DNA of 13,239 nt from an uncultured Clostridia bacterium (GTDB lineage Bacteria; Bacillota; Clostridia; Christensenellales; UBA1242). Positions 7,511-13,193 of this stretch are shown here, piece after piece. The notes beneath the pieces are model-generated. The model did not search any database and was not told the origin of the DNA. It saw only the letters and a list, made by a program, of their open reading frames with translations. Positions within the stretch are counted from its first letter, which is position 1. Each line of letters begins with the position of its first letter. The stretch spans positions 1 through 13,239 of the forward strand of contig CANDFN010000024.1 in assembly GCA_947384015.1 (NCBI GenBank). The letters are read 5' to 3'. The position numbers and the translations under genes were made by a program.

Positions 7511-7810
7511 TCGGCGCAGTTAATAAAAACAACCAATAAAGAAATTAAACATAAACAAAGTAAGATTCAAAAATCTGTGTTTGTAGAAATAGATGAAACT
7601 AAAGAAATAAAAATAAAACTAAAAAATAGTTTTAATGCTGTTATTAAATGGATGGATAAAAAACTTGCATATATAAGCAATATAACTAAAAACACACCCT
7701 GTTATGAGGATTTACAATTTATTATTCAAAATGTAAGTTTGTTGGAAGAGGAGTTGTTAGAGGAATTAAAACTTTATGGCTTTGATGTAAGCTTAACTAG
7801 TGGTGTATAA
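7511..7810 (+). pseudogene. In-frame continuation past TAA, ninth decayed repeat
   Basis: The frame of the repeat protein stays open for 99 codons after its TAA (7508-7510), ending at TAA 7808-7810. It encodes a Lys-rich linker, then a unit that aligns with the repeat pattern: W (7649-7651; here WM, not WC), I..I, Y-E-D-L-Q-F-I-I, L-E-E-E-L-L-E-E-L, and LYGF. A GTG at 7577 could start a 77-residue ORF, but no SD precedes it and homology begins in the same frame. The simplest reading is that the ancestral protein was about 815 residues and a nonsense change (or sequencing error) cut off its end; readthrough is the alternative. The terminator follows this segment, so it lies on the same transcript. 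Confidence 0.7.
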
Positions 7811-7822
7811 AATATAATAAAT

Positions 7823-7848
7823 AAAAACAAGGTTAACCTTGTTTTTTT
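7823..7848 (+). terminator. Intrinsic terminator of the repeat-protein unit
   Basis: AAAAACAAGG, loop TTAA, CCTTGTTTTT followed by more T. Stem of ten pairs, 12 bp after the stop at 7810. It has an A-run on the other side but no minus gene ends here. Confidence 0.88.
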
Positions 7849-7888
7849 GTTTGTTAAATAATGTTGTAAAATTAATATCATGTATTGA

Positions 7889-7917
7889 TTGCAAAAAATG
7901 TAAAAAAGGAGTATAAT
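7889..7917 (+). promoter_or_regulatory. Promoter immediately ahead of engB
   Basis: -35 TTGCAA (7889-7894), 17-base spacer, -10 TATAAT (7912-7917). The predicted start (about 7923-7925) coincides with the engB ATG at 7924, implying a leaderless transcript. An AAGGAG (7906-7911) inside the spacer would be in the mRNA only if transcription began further upstream, and its 12-base distance from the ATG is long. Confidence 0.6.
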
Positions 7918-7923
7918 TAAGTT

Positions 7924-8505
7924 ATGAGATTTATTAATGCAAAATTTATAAAAAGCGCCAGCAAGAAGCAAGAGTTTATTGAAGATGAACTTCCTCAAAT
8001 TGCAATAGTGGGAAGAAGTAATGTTGGTAAAAGCAGTTTAATTAATATGTTAACCAATAATAGTAAAATGGCAAAAACTAGTAGCACGCCAGGGCGCACA
8101 AGATTGGTTAATTATTTTAATATTAATAACCAAGTTTATTTGGTAGATTTGCCAGGCTATGGTTTTGCAAAAGCAAGTAAGAATATTGTTGGGGCGTGGG
8201 ATAGTGTTATGAATGACTATTTTGTAAATAACGCCAAATTAAAACTTGTTATGGTGTTGTTAGATAGCCGACTTATGCCAACAGCACAAGATATATCAAT
8301 GCTAGATTTTTTAGCAGAAAATGAAATTCCTGCGGTTATAATATTAACAAAGACGGACAAAATAAGTAGAAGTGAACTTAATTATAACAAGGCTAAAATT
8401 GCCAATATGGTGCGTTTTAACAAAGACATGATAATTGCAACAAGTGCTAGCAAAAAAGTAGGTGTTGAACAAATTGGCGCGTTTATAGATGAATATATAA
8501 AATAA
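7924..8505 (+). CDS. engB: Ribosome-biogenesis GTPase EngB/YsxC
   Basis: 193 residues, the usual length for this TrmE-Era-EngA-EngB-type GTPase, which acts in 50S subunit assembly and is generally essential. All G motifs are visible: G1 GRSNVGKSS (30-38), G2 in SSTPGRT (53-59), G3 DLPGYG (75-80), G4 TKTD (142-145), G5 TSA (173-175). The N-terminal FIKSASKKQEFIEDELPQIAIVGRSN is the typical EngB lead-in. In many Firmicutes engB follows clpX/lon; here it follows the unrelated repeat-protein unit and a terminator, so it is its own unit. An in-frame stop at 7918 fixes the ATG at 7924 as the most upstream start. Confidence 0.96.
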   Translation: MRFINAKFIKSASKKQEFIEDELPQIAIVGRSNVGKSSLINMLTNNSKMAKTSSTPGRTRLVNYFNINNQVYLVDLPGYGFAKASKNIVGAWDSVMNDYFVNNAKLKLVMVLLDSRLMPTAQDISMLDFLAENEIPAVIILTKTDKISRSELNYNKAKIANMVRFNKDMIIATSASKKVGVEQIGAFIDEYIK

Positions 8506-8516
8506 TGTTTAAATAT

Positions 8517-8545
8517 TTGACAATAAATACCAAAAATTGTAAAAT
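8517..8545 (+). promoter_or_regulatory. Promoter of the COG3804-type dehydrogenase gene
   Basis: -35 TTGACA (8517-8522), 17-base spacer, -10 TAAAAT (8540-8545). The start near 8552 gives a 20-base leader with a strong AGGGAGG site (8561-8567). It begins only 11 bp after the engB stop; no terminator separates the two. Confidence 0.8.
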
Positions 8546-8571
8546 TATAGTATTAAATATAGGGAGGTAAA

Positions 8572-9639
8572 ATGAAACAAACAAAACAAACTACAGTGGT
8601 TCAAATTGGTTGCGGTAAAATGAGCAAATACACCATGCGCTATGTAATGGAGAAGGGTGGAAAGGTTGTTGCAGGTTTTGACGTAAACAAAAAATTATTT
8701 GGTAAGGACATTAAAACTGTTCTTGGCGGTAAACAAGAGTATGGTGCAAAAATTTATGATGTTGCCCAACTTGAAGAAAAACTTAAAGAATTAAAGCCAG
8801 ATGTTGCAATTGTTACAACGATGAGTTTGTTTAAAGATTGCTATGATGTGCTTATGACTTGCGCAAAATGTGGTGTAAATGCTATTACTACTTGTGAGGA
8901 AGCATTCTATCCATTTAATAGTGCTAAAAAGATGACAATGGCAATAGACCGCGTTGCAAAGAAAAACAATTGCACAATTACAGGTTCTGGTTATCAAGAT
9001 TTTAGCTGGGGTAATTTAATTTATGGCATGGCTGGCACAACTCAAAAAATTACAAAAATTAAAGGTAAAAGTAGCTATAATGTTGAAGATTATGGCATAG
9101 CACTTGCACGTGCACATGGTGCTGGCTTAACACTAAAAGAATTTGATGAACAAATTGCAAGTGCAGATAGAATTAGTGAAGAAGAAAGAAAAGCGCAAAT
9201 GGACGCTGGCGAATTTGCTCCGTCTTATATGTGGAATGTTAATGGTTGGTTGGCAGAAGCTTTAGGCTTAACTGTAACAAGCCAAACACAAAAATGTGTT
9301 CCTCAAAAGGCAAAAGAAGCTATTTATTCTTCAACTTTAAATATGACTGTTAAAAAAGGTCAAGCAACTGGTATGAGCGCAGTTGTAACAACAGAAACAA
9401 AACAAGGTGTTACTTTAGAAACTCAATGTATTGGTAAAGTTTACGCTAAAGACGAATTTGATTGCAACGAATGGACTGTTGAAGGCGAGCCAAAAACAAC
9501 AGTTGTGGTTAACAAACCTGCTACAGTAGAACTTACTTGCGCATCTATAGTTAATCGTATTCCAGACTTAATTGCAGCTCCTGCAGGTTATGTCCCTACA
9601 TGTAGAATGGGTGCTTTAACTTACAAGACTAAAATTTAG
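8572..9639 (+). CDS. NAD(P)-dependent dehydrogenase, 2,4-diaminopentanoate dehydrogenase-like (COG3804)
   Basis: 355 residues. An N-terminal Rossmann fold starts VVQIGCGKMSKYTMRYV with GCGKM at 13-17, followed by a strand ending in an acidic residue (VVAGFDVNKK). Middle elements DVAIVTTMS (about 80) and AITTCEEAFYP (about 104-114) match the dihydrodipicolinate-reductase-like fold, and the C-terminal ASIVNRIPDLIAAPAGYV resembles the conserved end of 2,4-diaminopentanoate dehydrogenase (Ord) and its relatives. Ord acts in anaerobic ornithine fermentation, but no other ornithine-pathway gene (oraS/E, ortA/B) is in the window, so the substrate is open. The SD AGGGAGG is four bases before the ATG. 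It is cytoplasmic and has its own promoter and terminator. Family placement is from memory of motifs, with moderate confidence. Confidence 0.7.
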   Translation: MKQTKQTTVVQIGCGKMSKYTMRYVMEKGGKVVAGFDVNKKLFGKDIKTVLGGKQEYGAKIYDVAQLEEKLKELKPDVAIVTTMSLFKDCYDVLMTCAKCGVNAITTCEEAFYPFNSAKKMTMAIDRVAKKNNCTITGSGYQDFSWGNLIYGMAGTTQKITKIKGKSSYNVEDYGIALARAHGAGLTLKEFDEQIASADRISEEERKAQMDAGEFAPSYMWNVNGWLAEALGLTVTSQTQKCVPQKAKEAIYSSTLNMTVKKGQATGMSAVVTTETKQGVTLETQCIGKVYAKDEFDCNEWTVEGEPKTTVVVNKPATVELTCASIVNRIPDLIAAPAGYVPTCRMGALTYKTKI

Positions 9640-9700
9640 TTTTATAAATTGTAAAACAAAAAATAGCGATGATAGTTAATTAATTTTAAAACTAGCAATA

Positions 9701-9737
9701 AAAGAGTTAAGATGTTTTAGTCTTAATTCTTTTTTTG
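9701..9737 (+). terminator. Intrinsic terminator after the dehydrogenase gene
   Basis: AAAGAGTTAAGA (9701-9712), an 8-base loop, TCTTAATTCTTT (9721-9732; one G-U pair), then a T-run. It lies 62 bp after the stop. A short outer pair CTAGC/GCTAG surrounds it. Confidence 0.82.
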
Positions 9738-10020
9738 TGGCTAGCATATGTAGTGAGATGTATATGTAGTGAGATGTAATTGATATTAACTTCTGGAATA
9801 AATGGACTACATATCTAAATACAGCAAAAGTGGACGTGGTTGATTTATCGCACTCTGTTTTTGCTAACTTTAGTTTTGCGAAAGGCTGATTTTAATTTGT
9901 TTTTTTGGTGCATGTTTATCTACTGGAGCGTGGCAATAGCTCTTATATAACTAAGTGTATGTTTAAATGCAAAATTAATTTTTTAAATTTAATTTTATAA
10001 TATTTAATACAAAAAAGAAA
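9738..10020. other. Gene-free stretch between dehydrogenase and SDR genes
   Basis: No open frame with a plausible start or ribosome site is seen on either strand. The longest readable piece (about 37 codons, near 9775-9888, ending LSHSVFANFSFAKG) has no start and is closed on both sides. Composition is less AT-extreme than other gaps here, which would fit decayed coding DNA, but nothing is identifiable. Confidence 0.6.
9746..9777 (+). repeat. 16-bp perfect tandem duplication
   Basis: ATATGTAGTGAGATGT occurs twice head to tail (9746-9761 and 9762-9777) directly after the dehydrogenase terminator. Two identical copies only; looks like a recent slippage or repair duplication. Confidence 0.95.
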
Positions 10021-10034
10021 ATTTATGATATAAT
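10006..10034 (+). promoter_or_regulatory. Promoter of the SDR gene
   Basis: -10 TATAAT (10029-10034) with extended TGA just before it; the -35 position (10006-10011, AATACA) is weak, which an extended -10 can offset. The start near 10041 leaves a 16-base leader containing AAGGAG. Confidence 0.68.
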
Positions 10035-10056
10035 AAACTTGATATAAGGAGTGAAT

Positions 10057-10785
10057 ATGAAAAAAGTAGCATTGGTCACCGGCAGCACAATGGGAATTGG
10101 GCTTGCCACTGCAAAGAAATTGGCAAAAAAATATATAGTCATTATAAACAGCAACAAATCAGTTGAAAAAGGCTTTATTGAAAAAGAGTTTGGTAACAAT
10201 GCAGAAGTCTATTTCTACAAAGCGGATATATCAAATATTGAGGATTTGATTGCTATGCGTGATTGGATTAAAAATAAGTTTGGCAGGCTTGATTATCTTG
10301 CCGCACACGCAGGCATTATTCCTCTTCCTTGTGGGATTGATGACATAACAAACGAAAATATTCACAAAACTATTGATACCAACCTTATTGGCACATTCAA
10401 CACCGTCAAATTGTTTGGTAATCTCATTAAAGAAACTGCAAAGAAAGGTGCAATTTGTTGCACAACATCTGTAGATGGTATTATTGGTGAACCTTATGCA
10501 GTTATTTATTCTACAACAAAGGCTGGTATAATTTCATTAACCAAATCTTATGCAAGGTATTTCGGTGAAGATATTCGTGTAAATGCTGTCGCTCCAGGCT
10601 TAATTGACACACCATTGACTGCAAGTTCTGGTGAAGATCCAGCAGTCACAACAGACTATTCAATTATTAAAAGAATGGGCAAGCCAGAAGAAATTGCAAA
10701 TGCAATCAACTTTTTATTGTCAAACGAAGCAAGTTTTATAACGGGGCAAATTCTTGCTGTTGATGGTGGATTTACACTTAAATAA
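10057..10785 (+). CDS. Classical short-chain dehydrogenase/reductase (SDR)
   Basis: 242 residues when started at ATG 10057; a GTG at 10051 in frame is part of the SD (AAGGAG 10046-10051), so it is not the start. The cofactor motif TGSTMGIG is at 8-15, AHAG (usual NNAG) at 83-86, and the catalytic set N109, S138, Y151 and K155 (YSTTK) is intact. RVNAVAPGLIDTPL and the C-terminal GQILAVDGGFTL are typical of the FabG-like classical group. It should be a soluble NAD(P)(H)-dependent alcohol/ketone oxidoreductase. The substrate cannot be told from sequence, and there is no fatty-acid gene nearby to support FabG itself. It stands alone between its own promoter and a shared terminator. Codon use seems a little richer in C-ending codons near the start than in neighbours, a weak hint only. 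Confidence 0.9.
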   Translation: MKKVALVTGSTMGIGLATAKKLAKKYIVIINSNKSVEKGFIEKEFGNNAEVYFYKADISNIEDLIAMRDWIKNKFGRLDYLAAHAGIIPLPCGIDDITNENIHKTIDTNLIGTFNTVKLFGNLIKETAKKGAICCTTSVDGIIGEPYAVIYSTTKAGIISLTKSYARYFGEDIRVNAVAPGLIDTPLTASSGEDPAVTTDYSIIKRMGKPEEIANAINFLLSNEASFITGQILAVDGGFTLK

Positions 10786-10795
10786 CTTTATATAC

Positions 10796-10833
10796 AAAAA
10801 AGCATTTTATATTAACTGATAAAATGCTTTTTT
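10796..10833. terminator. Bidirectional terminator between convergent genes
   Basis: AGCATTTTAT (10801-10810), 8-base loop, ATAAAATGCT (10819-10828), with an A-run before and a T-run after. It serves the SDR gene on plus and, 55 bp beyond its stop, the CYTH-like gene on minus. Confidence 0.87.
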
Positions 10834-10888
10834 ACTAGTTTCTAAATTTATGGTCCTTGATTGCTGTTTTTTTTGAATTATTTTTTAT

Positions 10889-11605
10889 TTAAACATTTTT
10901 TTTGTAGGTAGTGTTTATATTAAGTAATTCTTCAATAGTTTGATACTTATTTTTATTAGTAGGGGTTAAGTTTAGGCTTTGCATAACTTTATCAAAACTC
11001 TCATAAGTTTTATCAATATAATCTTTTAAACTTGTAGCAATTTCTTTATTATAATATTTACTACTAATATCTTGTAAACTATATATCATAACATCGGTAA
11101 AAACAGGTATTTCTTCTATAGCCTCTATTGTGGTTGTGGATACAATAAAATCAAGCACAGCACAGGCGTTATCTAGCATGGATTTAATATCTAAAAATTG
11201 TAAATCAAAGTGTTGCTCGTTAGAAGAAAGTTCAAGCACTGGCACAATATCTAAATTTAGGTTAGAGATTTTTTTTACTTCTGCAGTATTGAAATCTCTT
11301 TCAAGATTATCTGTGTATAGTTCCATTCTCTTACATGGCGTAGCGTTATCTTTTTTTATATCTAAAAAATATCTTATTGTAGAAGTTTTATTTAAGATGT
11401 TACTTTTATGTGTTACTAATCTGCAGAAGCCACCTGCATTTAAGATCGTGTAATCACTAGTGTCAAAATAAACTTCTTTTACTGTATCAATATGTCCGTT
11501 AGCAACATTGCTACTATTGTATAATTTGCATTCATCTTTTAATTTTTTTAAAATGCCAGATACTCTTAAATTTAAATTTTTTGTTACATAGTTAGATTGT
11601 TTCAT
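10889..11605 (-). CDS. CYTH/triphosphate-tunnel-like protein (tentative)
   Basis: 238 residues from ATG 11605; the ATG at 11611 is only one base after AAGGA (11617-11613), while 11605 is seven bases away, so 11605 is chosen. The clearest signature is KEVYFDTSDYTILNAGGFCR followed by IRYFLDIKKDNATPCKRMEL: a Y-F-D-T-x-D-x-x-L-x-x-x-G-x-x-x-R strand pair and a following (L)xIK...R-x-E strand, as in CYTH/VTC beta-tunnel proteins, which bind triphosphates or polyphosphate. The N-terminal ExExK of classical CYTH enzymes is not obvious (NLNLRVSG stands at that position), and several basic tunnel residues seem reduced, so activity is doubtful. The C-terminal ~90 residues are helical. No signal peptide. 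It may instead be an unrelated clostridial protein. Confidence 0.6.
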   Translation of the reverse strand: MKQSNYVTKNLNLRVSGILKKLKDECKLYNSSNVANGHIDTVKEVYFDTSDYTILNAGGFCRLVTHKSNILNKTSTIRYFLDIKKDNATPCKRMELYTDNLERDFNTAEVKKISNLNLDIVPVLELSSNEQHFDLQFLDIKSMLDNACAVLDFIVSTTTIEAIEEIPVFTDVMIYSLQDISSKYYNKEIATSLKDYIDKTYESFDKVMQSLNLTPTNKNKYQTIEELLNINTTYKKNV

Positions 11606-11623
11606 ATTCATTTCCTTAATCTA

Positions 11624-11652
11624 AATTTAACACACATATACAAAATTGTCAA
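11624..11652 (-). promoter_or_regulatory. Promoter of the CYTH-like gene
   Basis: Minus strand: -35 TTGACA (11652-11647), 17-base spacer, -10 TAAATT (11629-11624) with extended TGT. The start near 11617 leaves about 12 bases of leader, containing AAGGA. Confidence 0.75.
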
Positions 11653-11675
11653 TATTAGTTTTTATAGTTATTTAT

Positions 11676-11719
11676 AAAGAAACTCCCACAGAAATGTGGG
11701 AGTGATATAAGCAGGCGAG
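11676..11719 (-). repeat. 44-bp hairpin repeat, copy 1
   Basis: Matches copy 2 at 42 of 44 positions. Contains ACTCCCACA, loop GAAA, TGTGGGAGT (11682-11703). On minus the hairpin is followed by TTTCTTTATA, a weaker U-tract than copy 2. It stands just upstream of the promoter of the CYTH-like gene, where it would block readthrough. Confidence 0.9.
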
Positions 11720-11779
11720 CAATAGAATAAACCTTAATATTAGAAGCTAATAGAGGCAAGCAGTATTAGAAAGGGATTA

Positions 11780-11807
11780 ATTAAGGGAAAACATGTTGTC
11801 CCTTAAT
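11780..11807. repeat. Near-perfect palindrome between the two hairpin repeats
   Basis: ATTAAGGGA (11780-11788) pairs with TCCCTTAAT (11799-11807) around a centre containing AACATGTT. No T-tract follows on either strand. Could be a structured RNA segment or an operator; no gene start is adjacent. Confidence 0.65.
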
Positions 11808-11810
11808 AAG

Positions 11811-11881
11811 AGATAGCAACCGCCTAAAAAAGAAACTCCCACAGAAATGTGGGAGTGATAAAAGCTGGCGAGTTGCTATCT
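11811..11881. repeat. Long inverted repeat enclosing hairpin copy 2
   Basis: AGATAGCAACCGCC (11811-11824) is complementary to GGCGaGTTGCTATCT (11867-11881) with a single bulged A. The 14-bp outer stem encloses the whole terminator hairpin and its right arm reaches into the stop codon of the adjoining minus gene. Copy 1 has no such outer stem. Confidence 0.8.
11826..11872 (-). terminator. Intrinsic terminator of the Cys-containing protein gene (repeat copy 2)
   Basis: Minus strand: ACTCCCACA, loop TTTC, TGTGGGAGT (11856-11835), then TTCTTTTTT. It lies 23 bp after the stop. The 44-bp repeat unit spans 11829-11872. Confidence 0.85.
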
Positions 11882-12545
11882 ATCTGGCATTTGTAGATTG
11901 TGGAGCAACGGCTGTTGGGTATAAAGGCATTTCAAACACGCCTGGGCAAACATCTTCGTTAGAATATGGTGTGCAAGGTGGTATAGGACAATAGCCGTAA
12001 CTTGGAACAAGCACATCTACTACAGCAACAACTTTTAGAATTACAGTAACACATGCGTTAATGGTAAATCCTCCGGTTGTAGGGTTATAAACACCACTAG
12101 CAATAACTGCGCTACCAAAGCCTACAACATCAATAGGCGTTAATGATGGTTGAGGCACATACATAATTACATCTTGTGTTACAGTAATTGTGCCGTTTGC
12201 TGTGCCTGCTACATTGTTTGCGTCTGTATATGTAACAGTAACAGGTATGTTTATGTTGGCTTGAACACGTGCAAAGTTGGGTCTATCTTCAAACCTTGTA
12301 ATAGTTAGGCCTGTAACTGTTGCTGGTGTGCCTATAGAGTTTCCGCTTACAAAAGTTAACGGAGTGGTTGGGTTTGCTGGGTTAAAATCGGTTAAGGTTA
12401 AAGCATAATCGTTTATTTGTGCTTGTAACATACATGCATCAAAAACCTTGGTGGTTTGAATACAAATACGCTCACACAAACCATTCATAGCATTGTTTGT
12501 TTGGCCAGGGAAAATGCCTGGTCTAGAATCTGTGTAAAAAGACAT
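11880..12545 (-). CDS. Cysteine-containing beta-rich protein, unknown (possible surface or spore layer)
   Basis: 221 residues, no family named with confidence. It has no signal peptide. Seven cysteines fall in two clusters: C24, C28, C38 (LCERICIQTTKVFDAC) near the N-terminus, and C165, C186, C191, C200 (GYCPIPPCTPY) near the C-terminus. Between them is Thr/Val/Asn-rich beta sequence (RVQANINIPVTVTYTDANN), with a hydrophobic strand run ILKVVAVVDVLVPSYGYC. Paired cysteine clusters around a beta domain, absence of an export signal and a strong ribosome site fit a mother-cell-made structural protein such as a coat or appendage subunit; this is only inference, and no sporulation promoter is recognised. 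The SD AGGAGG is eight bases before the ATG. It diverges from the phosphoesterase gene and ends at repeat copy 2. Confidence 0.75.
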   Translation of the reverse strand: MSFYTDSRPGIFPGQTNNAMNGLCERICIQTTKVFDACMLQAQINDYALTLTDFNPANPTTPLTFVSGNSIGTPATVTGLTITRFEDRPNFARVQANINIPVTVTYTDANNVAGTANGTITVTQDVIMYVPQPSLTPIDVVGFGSAVIASGVYNPTTGGFTINACVTVILKVVAVVDVLVPSYGYCPIPPCTPYSNEDVCPGVFEMPLYPTAVAPQSTNAR

Positions 12546-12549
12546 CTTT

Positions 12550-12559
12550 TTTTCCTCCT
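12550..12559 (-). promoter_or_regulatory. Strong ribosome binding site
   Basis: Minus strand TAGGAGGAAA upstream of ATG 12545, the strongest SD in the window. No clear -10/-35 for this gene was found in the 109-bp divergent gap. Confidence 0.8.
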
Positions 12560-12618
12560 ATCTTACTTCTATTCTAAACAATAAAAAAATGTTAAAATGT
12601 TTAGTGTTTTATAATTAA

Positions 12619-12647
12619 TTGACTAAATAAATATAACATGCTAAAAT
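12619..12647 (+). promoter_or_regulatory. Promoter abutting the phosphoesterase start codon
   Basis: -35 TTGACT (12619-12624), 17-base spacer, -10 TAAAAT (12642-12647) with extended TGC. The predicted start (12652-12655) falls on or next to the ATG at 12655, and no SD is present, so the mRNA is probably leaderless. Confidence 0.78.
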
Positions 12648-12654
12648 ATAATAT

Positions 12655-13193
12655 ATGAAAATTTATGCTATAAGCGATTTGCATCTAGATGTAAACAACA
12701 CAAAGCCTATGGACATATTCGGTCCAGTTTGGCAAAACAGTTTAGAAAAGATACAACAAGATTGGAATAATAAAGTAACAGAAGATGATGTTGTTATTCT
12801 TGCTGGCGATTATTCTTGGGCAATGAAATTAGAAGAAGTTGTTCCAGATTTTGAATTATTAAATAGGCTAAAAGGCACAAAAATAATAATTCGTGGTAAT
12901 CACGATTTTTGGTGGAGTAGCATTAGTAGGGTTAGGGAAAAATTGCCACAAAAAACTTATGCACTTCAAAATGATGCAATAAAACTTGGCAACTACATAT
13001 TTTGCGGTAATCGGGGTTGGACAATTCCAGAAGGCAAGGCGGATAAAGCAGAGAATAGGAAATTATATGCACGAGAAGTAGAAAGATTAAAACTTTCACT
13101 TCAAGCAGCTAAAAAACTGCAAACAGAAAATGAAAAAATAATTTTTATTACACATTATCCTCCGTTTAATAATAAGTGTGAACCAAGCGAATA
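12655..13193 (+). CDS. Calcineurin-like metallophosphoesterase (COG1768 type), 3' end missing
   Basis: 179 residues visible. Metallophosphoesterase blocks in order: DLHLD (8-12, first metal ligands), GDYSW (51-55), GNHDFWW (81-87) and THYPPFNNK (about 167-175). The final GHxH block is absent because the insert ends here: from 13194 the sequence is sequencing adapter, and the apparent TAA stop at 13192-13194 uses the adapter's first base. Family members run on for roughly another 50 residues, so the real gene is intact as far as can be seen. It should be a cytoplasmic two-metal phosphohydrolase of unknown substrate. There is no SD; the promoter abuts the ATG. Confidence 0.9.

Noticed and set aside
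7577..7810. Independent 77-residue gene starting at GTG 7577
   Set aside because: No ribosome site; the frame is the same as the repeat protein and the content is a decayed repeat.
10051..10056. GTG at 10051 as SDR start
   Set aside because: The G of this GTG is the last base of the AAGGAG ribosome site; ATG 10057 is correctly spaced and starts the typical SDR N-terminus.
10057..10785. Calling the SDR gene fabG
   Set aside because: Motifs fit the classical SDR group, but many substrates are possible and there are no fatty-acid genes nearby.
11676..11872. CRISPR array or integron attC site for the paired hairpins
   Set aside because: Only two copies 153 bp apart, each a clear U-tailed terminator hairpin; no spacers, cas or integrase genes.
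12546..12654. Sporulation-sigma promoter for the Cys-containing protein gene
   Set aside because: A CATANNNTA-like string occurs on minus near 12655, but it is ~110 bp from the ATG without a convincing -35; AT-rich DNA produces such matches by chance.
1..13193. tRNA, rRNA, insertion sequence or prophage genes
   Set aside because: None recognised on either strand; no transposase or integrase motif and no cloverleaf noticed by eye.
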